Below, in pieces: positions 37,618 to 46,603 of a DNA stretch of 55,667 bases. The translations under genes were made by a program, and so were the position numbers. The notes beneath the pieces were generated by a model. That model did no database searches, was not told the origin of the DNA, and saw only the letters and a program-made list of their open reading frames with translations. The stretch is taken from assembly GCA_002067585.1 (NCBI GenBank), contig MVQO01000189.1, forward strand, positions 1 to 55,667. Direction: 5' to 3'. The stretch is from Syntrophorhabdus sp. PtaB.Bin027 (GTDB lineage: Bacteria > Desulfobacterota > Syntrophorhabdia > Syntrophorhabdales > Syntrophorhabdaceae). Within the stretch, counting starts at the first letter, position 1; each line of letters opens with the position of its first letter.

Positions 37618-40224
37618 ATGGATGATACTGTTTACAAAATAGCCATAGCCGGTTTTTTGCACGATATAGGGAAATTTGCTGAACGGGCTGGTATGGAAGT
37701 GAGCCAAGAGTATATCGATAACAATACAGCCCTTTATCAACCCTCGTTCCAGTCAAGGTACACACATAAGCATGCCTTGTATACAGCAGCCTTTATAGAG
37801 CAATACGAGAGCGTACTTCCAGAAGCCTTTAATAGAGCCGGATGGGGTCTCGGAGATTCTTTCATCAATCTTGCAGCCATGCACCACAAGCCAGAAACTC
37901 CCCTCCAGTGGATTATTGCCATCGCAGACAGGGTAAGCAGCGGCTTCGATCGAAAAGAATTTGACGACTATAACCAGGAGATTAAAGTCAAAGATTATAC
38001 AAAAACCCGCCTCCTCACATTATTCGAAGGAATCTCCATAGATGACTCATGGAAAGAAGATTCCCTGGATGCATTTGAATACAGGTACCCTCTAAAAGAA
38101 CTGTCTCCAGAAAACATTTTTCCTGTCAATGCATCAGAGTACCGTATTCTCGACAACAAAGAAGCGAGAAAGGAATATGGAAATCTATTCAAGGCCTTCA
38201 CCGTTTCCCTTAAAGAATTGTGGCATAAAGAAAATATCCCTCTCTGGTTTGATCACTTTGAGAACCTGTTTATGATTTATACTGCCCATATTCCCGCTGC
38301 GACTGTCGGAAAGGTAATACCCGATGTTTCGCTCTATGACCATTCCAAAACAACGACTGCCCTGGCAACAGCCATGTATGCTTATCATTCAGAATGTAAA
38401 ACACTTGAAATAGATCGAATCAAGGATGGGGATGATCCCAAGTTTCTTCTTGTAACCGGCGATCTTTACGGGATACAGGATTTTATATTTGCAGCCGGAG
38501 GATCCACCGGGAGGGCGTCAGCAAAACTCCTCCGTGGGAGGTCATTTTCAGTGTCTCTTATCGCTGAACTCGCTGCTGACATGGTTTGCCGAGAAATAGG
38601 ACTCCCTGCTTCATCGATTGTACTCAATGCGGCAGGAAAATTTACCATCATTGCTCCAAACACAGAATCTGCCAAAACAAAGGTTCGGAAAATTGAAGAA
38701 ACAATTAACAACTGGTTGATAAAAAACTTTTATGGTGAATCATCACTCGGCATTTCATTCACAGAAGCAACGTGTAATGATTTTGTTTCCGGTAATTTTC
38801 CACACCTGTGGAAAAAACTCCAGGACGCAACCGATGCAAAAAAATTTACTAAATTTAATCTTTCCCAGTATGGCGGCCCCATTAGTCAATACCTTGATTC
38901 CTTTAACAATACACTGAAGCAGCCCCTGTGTCCTTTTTGCGGGAAAAGACCTTCTCAAGCAGATGCTACTGTCAATCTTTCAAAAAACGAAGAGGAATCA
39001 GCCTGCAGGATATGCCGTGATCATATCTACATAGGAGAACGCCTTGTAAAAGAAGATAAGATAGCCATAACAACTCCAGGTGCAGACCTGAAAAGAAACA
39101 AACTCCTTGAGCCGATATTCGGAAGATACCAGTTGACCTTTGACGTGAGCGGGAAGCTCAGTGACCTGGCCAGCACCGGATCACTTCTGAAATATTGGGA
39201 CATTGGCCTGAAAGAAGATAGAAAAATTTCAAAAGAGGTAACTGCAAAGTTTATCAATGGGTTTGTACCACGTTATGAAGACAGCGATAATTATGACGAC
39301 AGGTACCTTGCGGGCAAAAAGAAGGATGAAACACAGCTTGAGCTGGTAGAGCTTATAAGGGAAGGAGTTCCGAAATCCTTCCTGCACATCGCAAAAAATG
39401 CCATCAACTTTACAGACAAACAGGGGAAATTCAAGGGAATTGAGGCCCTTGGGATACTTAAGGCCGATATCGACAATCTAGGGCTTATTCTCTCAAACGG
39501 CATACGGGAGAACAGGCAAACCATTTCCCGCCTATCAACATTGAGCCGGCAGTTAAATAATTTCTTTTCGGTTTACCTGCCTTACACACTCAGTAAAGAA
39601 CAATCATACAAAAATATTTATACGGTTTTTGCTGGTGGTGACGATCTTTTTCTCATAGGACCTTGGAACAGGATCATTGAGCTCGCATCAATGCTTAACA
39701 AAGCATTCAGGAGCTATGTCTGCCATAACCATGAAATTACTCTATCTGCGGGCATTAGCATCAATAAGCCTAGCGATCCCATACGCGTGATGGCCGAACA
39801 ATCCGAGAATGCTCTTTACCAGTCCAAGTCAAAGGAAAAAAAGAACAACGTAACGATCTTTTGGGAGACCGTTACCTGGGACCAACTTGGAGAGCTCAAT
39901 ATTATAAAAGAAACCATAGACAGATGGCTGTGTGATGGGACGATAAACAATGCCATGCTTTATAGGTTCAATGAACTTATTGAAATGGCAAAACAGGAGA
40001 AAGAATTAAAAGACCAGAAATTCGATATTCAGATGGATGATATGGAATGTTTGAAATGGAGATCAAAACTGAAATATTCGGTAATACGCAATATCGGCAA
40101 AAAACTTAAAGGTAAGGACAAGGATATGGCCGTTGAGGATTTGCTGACGGCTGTGCTCTGGCTTGACAAGTATGCGGGTAGCTTCAAGATTCCAATTTGG
40201 CAAATCTTATACAACAACAGGTAG
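37618..40224 (+). CDS. cas10: Type III-A CRISPR Cas10/Csm1
   Basis: This 868-residue large subunit of the Csm complex has the N-terminal HD nuclease motif H15-D16 (FLHDIGKFAERAG), which cleaves single-stranded DNA; a first Palm region (LLVTGDLYGIQDFIF); a zinc module (CPFCGKRPS and CRICRDH); and a second Palm with the cyclase motif GGDD at 673-676 (FAGGDDLFLIG), which makes cyclic oligoadenylates when target RNA is bound. Both activities thus look intact. I chose the ATG at 37618, with GGGGGA 6 bases upstream, over an upstream in-frame TTG. It opens the cas10-csm5 operon and must produce the signal sensed by the CARF proteins on both sides. Confidence 0.96.
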   Translation: MDDTVYKIAIAGFLHDIGKFAERAGMEVSQEYIDNNTALYQPSFQSRYTHKHALYTAAFIEQYESVLPEAFNRAGWGLGDSFINLAAMHHKPETPLQWIIAIADRVSSGFDRKEFDDYNQEIKVKDYTKTRLLTLFEGISIDDSWKEDSLDAFEYRYPLKELSPENIFPVNASEYRILDNKEARKEYGNLFKAFTVSLKELWHKENIPLWFDHFENLFMIYTAHIPAATVGKVIPDVSLYDHSKTTTALATAMYAYHSECKTLEIDRIKDGDDPKFLLVTGDLYGIQDFIFAAGGSTGRASAKLLRGRSFSVSLIAELAADMVCREIGLPASSIVLNAAGKFTIIAPNTESAKTKVRKIEETINNWLIKNFYGESSLGISFTEATCNDFVSGNFPHLWKKLQDATDAKKFTKFNLSQYGGPISQYLDSFNNTLKQPLCPFCGKRPSQADATVNLSKNEEESACRICRDHIYIGERLVKEDKIAITTPGADLKRNKLLEPIFGRYQLTFDVSGKLSDLASTGSLLKYWDIGLKEDRKISKEVTAKFINGFVPRYEDSDNYDDRYLAGKKKDETQLELVELIREGVPKSFLHIAKNAINFTDKQGKFKGIEALGILKADIDNLGLILSNGIRENRQTISRLSTLSRQLNNFFSVYLPYTLSKEQSYKNIYTVFAGGDDLFLIGPWNRIIELASMLNKAFRSYVCHNHEITLSAGISINKPSDPIRVMAEQSENALYQSKSKEKKNNVTIFWETVTWDQLGELNIIKETIDRWLCDGTINNAMLYRFNELIEMAKQEKELKDQKFDIQMDDMECLKWRSKLKYSVIRNIGKKLKGKDKDMAVEDLLTAVLWLDKYAGSFKIPIWQILYNNR

Positions 40225-40234
40225 GGAGGGATAT

Positions 40235-40681
40235 ATGGATATACAATTTTGGAAAAACAAGGATAAAAAGCTTATCGATCCTGATTTATTCTCAGCTAAG
40301 GCCGAAGAGCTTGCTCGAATTATCTATGAAGATCAACAGGCAAGCCGAGGAAGACAAAACAAACCGACACAACTTAGGAAGTTTTATGATGAGGTAATAA
40401 GGTTCGGAGGTATGCTCTACGGCTTATCTACTGAACAACAGAATGAAGAATTTGAAAGAATACTACCCTATCTCAAGATGCTCAATGCAAAGGCAGCGTA
40501 TGCCCAAGGCAGGGACTTGGTTTCAAAAAACTTCAAAGACTTCATTTCAAACTCTCTAACAAAAATCAACGACAAGGATGACTTTGAAACTTTTGCCGGT
40601 TTCTTTGAGTCCTTCATGGGTTTCTACAAATTCTACGATGAAAAAGGCAACATTATGCAAAACCAAGGAGGCAGAAAATGA
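40235..40681 (+). CDS. csm2: Csm2, small subunit of the type III-A complex
   Basis: This 148-residue helical protein starts at MDIQFWKNKDKKLIDPDLFS, with an excellent Shine-Dalgarno (GGGAGGG, 5 bases upstream). It shows the Csm2 core: AEELARIIYEDQ, TQLRKFYDEVIRFGGML, LPYLKMLNAKAAYAQGRDLV and FAGFFESFMGFYKFY. Csm2 forms the inner filament along the crRNA-target duplex. It overlaps csm3 by 4 bases. Confidence 0.93.
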   Translation: MDIQFWKNKDKKLIDPDLFSAKAEELARIIYEDQQASRGRQNKPTQLRKFYDEVIRFGGMLYGLSTEQQNEEFERILPYLKMLNAKAAYAQGRDLVSKNFKDFISNSLTKINDKDDFETFAGFFESFMGFYKFYDEKGNIMQNQGGRK

Positions 40682-41402
40682 AACTACTATCGATTAAAAA
40701 ACTCCAGGGAAAAATAACACTAAAAAGTGGTCTCCATATAGGTTCAGGCAACATGGAAATGCACATAGGCGGCACAGACAGTCCTGTCATCAAACATCCC
40801 CATACCCTCGATCCCTATATACCGGGTTCCTCCTTGAAAGGCAAAGTAAGGTCACTGCTGGAATTGGAAAGTGGCCTTATGATCTACACGAAAGGAGAGG
40901 TGGTATCATCTAGTATTTTGCAAAATTCAAATGTGCAGAACGACCCTGATAAAAAAATAAATGTGAGGCAATCCTGAAGATCTTTGGCAGTAGCGGCGCA
41001 GACAGGGATGATGAGACCGGTTTTGGTCCCACCAGGGTTTCATTTAGTGACTGCTATCTCAATGCAGATTGGAAGGCAAAGGCTAGGGAGAACAGGTGGC
41101 AGCTTGCAGAGGTAAAATCAGAAAACAGCATCGACAGGATCAAAGGTACTGCCTTAAATCCCAGGTTTATAGAAAGAGTCCCAGAAGGTACCGAGTTCGA
41201 TTTCCTCGTCACCTTCAAGGTACTCGAAGAATCGGATGAAAAGCTTTTTACTGAATATTTGCTCAAAGGACTGAAATTGCTGGAGATGGACGCCCTTGGC
41301 GGGAACGGCAGCAGGGGATACGGGAGGATTAAGTTCTCATCACTGATACTGAACGACAAAGAAGATTTTACTGCAAAGTTTGACGAACTCAATCCCTTCT
41401 AA
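40678..41402 (+). pseudogene. csm3: Csm3, backbone and target-RNA cleaving subunit, frameshifted at an A7 tract
   Basis: The N-terminal part (40678-40977) shows the RAMP start (LQGKITLKSGLHIGSGNMEMHIGGTDSPVIKHP) and PYIPGSSLKGKVRSLLELE. The frame stops at 40977. In the next frame the protein continues from about 40957 as KCEAILKIFGSSGADRDDETGFGPTRVSFSDCYL and onward, through LLEMDALGGNGSRGYGRIKF, to a stop at 41400-41402. The break lies at seven A's (40951-40957); one more A would join the frames without loss. The Asp needed for target RNA cleavage (D33 in well-studied Csm3) matches the HIGGTD region. Slippage at the A tract, a sequencing error or real inactivation are all possible. The neighbours csm2, csm4 and csm5 are intact. 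Confidence 0.9.
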
Positions 41403-41425
41403 CATAAAGTTCAAAGGAGGTTTTT

Positions 41426-42466
41426 TTGAAAACCTATGAAATAATTCTGAAACCATTGTCCGGGTTCGGTACGCCTCTGAAAGGTGACACATTGTTTGGT
41501 CATATATGCTGGCAAGCCGCATATGATTCTTCTTTATTCGATGCGCCATTGGATACATTGCTTTCGGGTTATGCATCATCGCCTTTCCTGGTCATATCGT
41601 CTGCGTATCCTGTGCATCGTGACAACGGCAGAACGACCCGCGTCTTCAAAAGACCTGATATGCCCCTCTCCTACCTTTTCGACCTCAAGGGACCGAACAA
41701 AAAAGAAATTATAAAAGAAAGAAAAATACTTAAAGCAAAAAGATGGATGGTTCTCTCTGGTGCAGACAGGATCGAGACATTCGAAAACGTTTGTTTTGAA
41801 TCTGATCAGGATCTTTTCAAAAGGTTTATGGATGTATCAGATCAGCACCTTCAAAAAGAGTACGGAAAAAAGGTAGTTACCGCAGTAACCAAAAAGTTCA
41901 CTCAGCCCCACAATACCATCAACAGACTGACTGGCACAACAGGCGAAGGAGGATTCGCTCCATTCACTGTCGAACAGGAAGCGTTCTTCCCTAACGTAGA
42001 ACTTTCAATATTTGCAGGCATCTCAAAAAACATACAGATCGAACAGGTTAGGAAAGCTCTTTCGAGAATGGGAACAACAGGGTTCGGTAAGGACGCGTCA
42101 ACAGGCCTTGGTAAATTCTCAGTGACGGATGTGTCCGAGATCAGCCTTGCGAAACTCGGTTCTGAAAAACCGAATGCCTGCTATACGCTATCACCATCTG
42201 TTCCAGAAAAGGAAGCATTCCGACAAATCTATTTTGCACCTTTCACACGTTTTGGAAGGCACGGGGATACACTGGCAAAATCGGCAAACCCATTCAAAAA
42301 CCCTGTTATAATGGCTGACGAAGGTGCTGTTCTTGTGTCGGAAAGAATGAACGAAATCCTCGAACACCCATATATCGGGACAGGAATCTCCAATATCTCT
42401 AAAGCTGAACCGAAAACTGTCATGCAAGGCTATTCACTTTACATACCAGTGAAAGTGGAGGTTTGA
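41426..42466 (+). CDS. csm4: Csm4, crRNA 5'-handle-binding RAMP
   Basis: This 346-residue protein starts at TTG (41426) after a strong AAAGGAGG. It shows the Csm4 start (YEIILKPLSGFGTPLKGDTLFGHICWQAAYD), the NRLTGTTGEGGFAPFTVEQEAFF strand pair and the glycine-rich MGTTGFGKDASTGLGKFSV. The C-terminus ends with IGTGISNISKAEPKTVMQGYSL. Csm4 contacts Cas10 and caps the 8-base repeat-derived handle of crRNA. It is one base from csm5. Confidence 0.92.
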   Translation: MKTYEIILKPLSGFGTPLKGDTLFGHICWQAAYDSSLFDAPLDTLLSGYASSPFLVISSAYPVHRDNGRTTRVFKRPDMPLSYLFDLKGPNKKEIIKERKILKAKRWMVLSGADRIETFENVCFESDQDLFKRFMDVSDQHLQKEYGKKVVTAVTKKFTQPHNTINRLTGTTGEGGFAPFTVEQEAFFPNVELSIFAGISKNIQIEQVRKALSRMGTTGFGKDASTGLGKFSVTDVSEISLAKLGSEKPNACYTLSPSVPEKEAFRQIYFAPFTRFGRHGDTLAKSANPFKNPVIMADEGAVLVSERMNEILEHPYIGTGISNISKAEPKTVMQGYSLYIPVKVEV

Positions 42467-42467
42467 A

Positions 42468-43904
42468 ATGGAAAAACCCCATAAAATAAAACTCCATATC
42501 CTTTCCCCTGTTCATATAGGCTGTGACGATGTCTATGAACCGACAAATTTTGTGATTGATGAAGCCCGGAAAAAACTGATTGAATTTGATTCACTTTCCT
42601 TTATTTCTAATCTTACCCAACAGCAAAGAAATGAGTTTGTGAACCTATGCTCCAGCGAAAAGCTTCTTGCCATCTACAAATTTGTCAAAAGAGTTTATAA
42701 CAATAAAAATCCTCTGAGAGAAGTAGATGTTACACCAGGACTTGTAGATCATTATAAAAAAGTTCTTTCTATGACCTCTTACGATAACAAAAATATAATC
42801 AACCAGTTTACCATGAACAAGACATCATACAACCCTCAGACAAACGAGATCTATATCCCTGGCACCTCAGTGAAAGGTTCGTTAAGAACGGCTTTTCTCA
42901 GTTATCTTGCTGCACAAAAAGGTATCCGTGGACGGGAGGAGAGAGCTAAAGATCTCGAAATAGAGCTTCTAGGGGGCAAGTTTGAAACAGACCCCTTCAG
43001 ACTGGTAAAAGTCTCCGACTTCCAACCTCTTGAAACAGCGCGCACAAAAGTAGTCTACGGGATCAACAAAAAGAAAAAGGCAAGCAACCGTGAAACAAAA
43101 GCTGCAGGAGGACCGCAACAGATATTTGAGGTTATAGAAAGGGGCAGCGTCTTTGAGGGTGCAATCAATATAAACATTCCCGAAAGAACGGCAGGGATAA
43201 AGGCAGCGATTGAAGCAGCATCTCTTTTTAAGGCCCTCAACTACCATTATAAGAAATTATTCGACCAGGAGATGGCAGTCGTAAAAGAATGTGGTTTCAA
43301 TAGTGTATCAGCGGTTGCTTTTGAGGAGCGGCTCGGAAAATCATGCTTCCTGATTCGCCTCGGCAGGCACTCAGGTGCCGAAGCAATTACCATAGAAAAC
43401 AACCGGCATATCAAAATCATGCAAGGAAGAGGGCGGCAGGACAAGAAGTTGCCCCACTCTACTACGTTGTGGCTAGCTTCCGAATCAGCGCGACCAACAT
43501 CTGGCAACAGACTCACTCCATTCGGCTGGGCAATCCTTGAAGTCCTCCCTTTCGATGCCACTATGGGGCTATTCAGCCGATCTTCAGAAAGAATGACAAA
43601 TGTTTCAGTCCCTGATGAGCAGGTATCCACACAAACCCAGCCTGTCATTGAAAAACCGGTTCAAAAGGCTGTGCTGCAGCAGATTACCTGGCAGAGGGCT
43701 TCTCTCACTTATTCACCGGGCAACAAGACCCTCATCGCTACATATCAGAATAAAAAGGCAGAGCTGCATATTGGAGATGATAGATCCATCGTGCCGGAAG
43801 TATTCCATAAAACACTTTTTGAAAAAAGAAAGGGCGTACAATTAGATATAGTTGTTGAACCTTTGGGCAATGCGTTTAAAATAATCAGGCTCCTTGAGAA
43901 ATAG
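42468..43904 (+). CDS. csm5: Csm5, RAMP at the 3' end of the crRNA
   Basis: This 478-residue protein has the Csm5 N-terminus LHILSPVHIGCDDVYEPTNFVID, the glycine-rich YIPGTSVKGSLRTAFLSYL, and late RAMP features (SCFLIRLGRHSGAEAITIENN, NRLTPFGWAILEV). A C-terminal extension of about 80 residues after FSRSSERMTN looks like an added small beta-barrel (LTYSPGNKTLIATYQNKKAEL), longer than most Csm5 proteins. Csm5 recruits nucleases that mature the crRNA 3' end. It ends the core csm operon. Confidence 0.92.
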   Translation: MEKPHKIKLHILSPVHIGCDDVYEPTNFVIDEARKKLIEFDSLSFISNLTQQQRNEFVNLCSSEKLLAIYKFVKRVYNNKNPLREVDVTPGLVDHYKKVLSMTSYDNKNIINQFTMNKTSYNPQTNEIYIPGTSVKGSLRTAFLSYLAAQKGIRGREERAKDLEIELLGGKFETDPFRLVKVSDFQPLETARTKVVYGINKKKKASNRETKAAGGPQQIFEVIERGSVFEGAININIPERTAGIKAAIEAASLFKALNYHYKKLFDQEMAVVKECGFNSVSAVAFEERLGKSCFLIRLGRHSGAEAITIENNRHIKIMQGRGRQDKKLPHSTTLWLASESARPTSGNRLTPFGWAILEVLPFDATMGLFSRSSERMTNVSVPDEQVSTQTQPVIEKPVQKAVLQQITWQRASLTYSPGNKTLIATYQNKKAELHIGDDRSIVPEVFHKTLFEKRKGVQLDIVVEPLGNAFKIIRLLEK

Positions 43905-43928
43905 TGTGAACTCATCGAATGGCCTGTA

Positions 43929-43937
43929 TGGTATAAT
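43929..43937 (+). promoter_or_regulatory. Extended -10 promoter of the accessory CARF operon
   Basis: TGGTATAAT is a perfect extended -10 element, 18 bases before the nucleotidyltransferase ATG, with AAAGGA in between. No good -35 is present. It gives the three-gene accessory block its own transcript. Confidence 0.5.
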
Positions 43938-43954
43938 CACTAAAGGATATTGAA

Positions 43955-44401
43955 ATGGCTTCACATGATAATAAAAACATTACCGGAATTAGGCAACCAG
44001 CAGAAGAATACGGCGGTACGGAACAATCTCGAGAAATAAAGGCCTTAAAAAAGATTCTCCCTGACTTGAGGGCTGAAAACAAGATATTGGCGGCAATTCT
44101 TTACGGGTCCTTCTCCAAAGGAAATACTCACGCCCGTTCGGATATAGACCTGGCCATCTATCTAAATGCCTCCAATGAAGATGAGGGAATCGCTGTAATA
44201 GACAAAATACTCATGAGAGCCGACAGAGAGGTTTCAATTCTTCGACGCGATGACGAAGACGAATCGCCATTCATAATCCAGAAGGCCCCGAAAGGAATCC
44301 ATCTCGTTGAACCTGACAAGAATATCCTGTATAAAACTACCGTCTGTGCGCTTCACGATGCTGAGTGCATTCGTTTTCGAAAGGGGATGGATAACTACTG
44401 A
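43955..44401 (+). CDS. Nucleotidyltransferase domain protein (MNT type)
   Basis: This 148-residue protein has the minimal nucleotidyltransferase signature YGSFSKG, nine residues, DIDLAIYL (about residues 50-71). The third acidic residue usual in the fold (VDL in MntA) is not obvious; REVSILRRDDEDES stands there. The N-terminal 30 residues are polar and probably disordered. It is not followed by a HepT-like gene, so it is not a standard toxin-antitoxin antitoxin. Its place between csm5 and the CARF nuclease, in one transcript with the latter, suggests a role in the type III response, but the substrate is unknown. Confidence 0.75.
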   Translation: MASHDNKNITGIRQPAEEYGGTEQSREIKALKKILPDLRAENKILAAILYGSFSKGNTHARSDIDLAIYLNASNEDEGIAVIDKILMRADREVSILRRDDEDESPFIIQKAPKGIHLVEPDKNILYKTTVCALHDAECIRFRKGMDNY

Positions 44402-44448
44402 TTCTATGACAGCTTAAAAAGGAGTCGCTGCTTTGTTTAAGATAAACT

Positions 44449-45987
44449 TTGAGGATAAAATTGGCTCATTTTGAAAGCTATGTGATGATTTGCAATTCAA
44501 CAGGCAACCAGCCGGTTAATCTTATGCCTGCAATTCAGTTCGGCATTAAACATATCATTGCTCTCTCTACTGAGGAAGCAATCAGACAGGCATGGACAGA
44601 GAGGCTCTCTAAAGTCGCGCAGAAACATGCGATCATGGTTCAGCCTATGGAAATTCCAGCTTCAATAGAGAAATCTCTTCCGGACCTCATAGAAAAACTA
44701 TTAAATTCCATTAACGATTTTCCTGTGATCGTTTGGAATATATCTGGTGGGCAGAAAATTCCAACAATTGCACTACATAACGCATTCCAGAGACGCATAC
44801 AACTTGGTTTTCATGAGGACCAAGTACTTTATACAGAAGGCAGGCCTCCAACGGTTTGGATGTATGGGGGCAACTATTGCATGTCTTCGTTTAGAAGTAA
44901 CGCCTATCTGACTATGGAAGATATCCTCACGCTGTATGGCTCAATATTGGTAAAGGGCGAAATGCTCTATCCTAAACCCTCCCCGGAAGTGGTTGACAAT
45001 TTGGAAATCGGACGGAGAGCACTCCAGTTTTTCAAACAGAATAAGTATTTCAGGGAAGTATTTTTTCGAATAATGCACCCATCTCCTGAATATACTAAAT
45101 CTCGAAACGACGTAGAGGCGATGATTAAAAATATTCTAAATCAGCTTAAGCCCAATTTAAATTCAATTACAGTAAAACACCACAAAGGATATGAAAATTT
45201 TGAATATGAAATTAAAAAGGTTTTCTCCAAAATGGATCGGGTTAGTGATGTTGAAACGCTACGTTCACTTCTTAAGCCGCTCACTCTAATTCAAAAACCA
45301 AAGGAAATTTACATAGACTATTGGTTAAGCATCAGAAACAGGATTGTGGAAGGTGTGCTTGAGAAATTTGCCATACAAAAACACCCTTTATTTACACAGG
45401 AACCGACGCAGGGGGAGATTAAGAGGCTCGTGTCAGAAATCAGTTCAATCGGAGGAAAAGTTAATGAATACTCTGGCCAGTTGTGTAAGGAAGATATACT
45501 TCAAATTTCTAAGATAACCCGGCCTGGACTCCTTTTTGAATGGATGGTCGCAGCATCTGTGATTGATCTCATAAGCCAAAATAGCAATATATCTAATTGT
45601 ATATCAGAGGTACATAGCAATGTTGTAACAAAACGTGCTGATGCCCCATATGCAAAACCGGATTCAGAGCTTGACCTTGTTATTACAACACGATTTGGTA
45701 CACTTATCATTTTTGAAATGAAGACATATGAGTTCTCAGGTGACGTAGCCAAGAGTAAAGAAGGAACAGCCTACAAAAAAAGCGGCCCTTTTGGAAGCGC
45801 TGTTATTATCGGACCCATTATGCATGACATGATTTTTTGTAACGTAAAAGGGCGAAAACAATATGATTCCTATATTGATCCCGTTACCCAGGCCCAGGAA
45901 GAAACAGCATGGCAAAACAACATTCCATATTGGTATCTTGATGATATTTCGGTAAATCTACGGAAGGTTCTTTATATTCAGGAGTAA
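44449..45987 (+). CDS. Card1/Can2-like CARF nuclease
   Basis: This 512-residue protein has an N-terminal CARF domain (YVMICNSTGNQPVNLMPAIQ, VIVWNISGGQKIPTIALHNAF, VLYTEG) and a C-terminal PD-(D/E)XK nuclease domain: GLLFEWMVAASVIDLI, the metal Asp409 in SELDLVI, and E423-x-K425 in FEMKTYEF. This is the order of the cA4-activated nucleases Card1 and Can2 (DUF1887-related), which cut DNA and/or RNA. The start is uncertain: TTG at 44449 or 44461 are in frame. An ideal AAGGAG at 44419-44424 points to a TTG at 44433 that is in another frame and runs into a stop. The Csx3-like gene follows after 2 bases. Confidence 0.88.
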   Translation: MRIKLAHFESYVMICNSTGNQPVNLMPAIQFGIKHIIALSTEEAIRQAWTERLSKVAQKHAIMVQPMEIPASIEKSLPDLIEKLLNSINDFPVIVWNISGGQKIPTIALHNAFQRRIQLGFHEDQVLYTEGRPPTVWMYGGNYCMSSFRSNAYLTMEDILTLYGSILVKGEMLYPKPSPEVVDNLEIGRRALQFFKQNKYFREVFFRIMHPSPEYTKSRNDVEAMIKNILNQLKPNLNSITVKHHKGYENFEYEIKKVFSKMDRVSDVETLRSLLKPLTLIQKPKEIYIDYWLSIRNRIVEGVLEKFAIQKHPLFTQEPTQGEIKRLVSEISSIGGKVNEYSGQLCKEDILQISKITRPGLLFEWMVAASVIDLISQNSNISNCISEVHSNVVTKRADAPYAKPDSELDLVITTRFGTLIIFEMKTYEFSGDVAKSKEGTAYKKSGPFGSAVIIGPIMHDMIFCNVKGRKQYDSYIDPVTQAQEETAWQNNIPYWYLDDISVNLRKVLYIQE

Positions 45988-45989
45988 GC

Positions 45990-46241
45990 ATGGCTCTGGT
46001 AGAAATTAGCATTGAATATCTTTATGCGGACGCAGAAAACGCAAAATTGAACAAGCTTAATGAATATCTTTCTCATGTTAAAGAGCTCGCCGGAGAAGGT
46101 AACGACGTTGTTCTTACCGGCCAGGGGCCGATCTGGCTCTATCTGAAGATTGCCCATGCTCTGCATGGTTTGGCACGGAAGCTCATCTACCGATCACCTG
46201 TTACCGGTGATGTTATCATATTTGATCATTCGCCTGATTAA
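45990..46241 (+). CDS. Csx3-like protein, candidate ring nuclease (Crn3)
   Basis: This 83-residue protein has a core, DVVLTGQGPIWLYLKIAHAL followed by HGLARKLIYRSPVTGDVIIFDH, that lines up with the archaeal Csx3 pattern GRGPIWLHCFLAHKYHH and VYDPRLGAVVVQSH. Csx3 proteins form tetramers that degrade cA4 and so switch off CARF effectors. His residues in IAHALH could be the metal or catalytic ligands, but the Asp of YDP is replaced (YRSP). It is translationally coupled to the Card1-like gene (2-base gap, GGAG over the previous stop), which is the expected pairing of an effector with its off-switch. The family call is from memory of the motif. Confidence 0.65.
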   Translation: MALVEISIEYLYADAENAKLNKLNEYLSHVKELAGEGNDVVLTGQGPIWLYLKIAHALHGLARKLIYRSPVTGDVIIFDHSPD

Positions 46242-46309
46242 TATATAGAGCTTCATAAAATTGAGAAAAATATAATCTTGGTATAAAGTAATAAGGAATA
46301 ACAAAAACC

Positions 46310-46603
46310 ATGAAAAATTTTGATCAAATTAAACAAACCATTGCACAACAAAGAAAATTCCTGGAGCTGGAGTATTCGATTAAGAAAATTGGCATATTTG
46401 GCTCTTATGTTCATGGCACACCTACTCAAGATAGCGATATCGATATTCTTGTTGAATTTAAAAAACCTATCGGTTTGGTTAAGTTTTTGCGGTTGGAAAA
46501 CTATCTAACTGACTTAATTGGTGTAAAAGTCGATCTTGTCACCAAAAAAGCTCTCAAACCTCATATTGGAAAAACCATTTTGAAAGAATTGGTCAATGTC
46601 TAA
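46310..46603 (+). CDS. mntA: MntA-type nucleotidyltransferase antitoxin
   Basis: This 97-residue minimal nucleotidyltransferase has GSYVHGTPTQDSDIDILVEF and the third acidic residue in VKVDLVTKK, so all catalytic acids are present. MntA proteins neutralise HepT toxins by adding AMP to a tyrosine of HepT. AAGGA lies 11 bases upstream. It overlaps hepT by 8 bases. Confidence 0.9.
   Translation: MKNFDQIKQTIAQQRKFLELEYSIKKIGIFGSYVHGTPTQDSDIDILVEFKKPIGLVKFLRLENYLTDLIGVKVDLVTKKALKPHIGKTILKELVNV

Noticed and set aside
40945..40960. Programmed -1 ribosomal frameshift in csm3
   Set aside because: The zero-frame codons at the A tract (GAT AAA AAA ATA) do not give a canonical slippery heptamer, and I see no stimulatory stem just downstream. 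Slippage or error is more likely.
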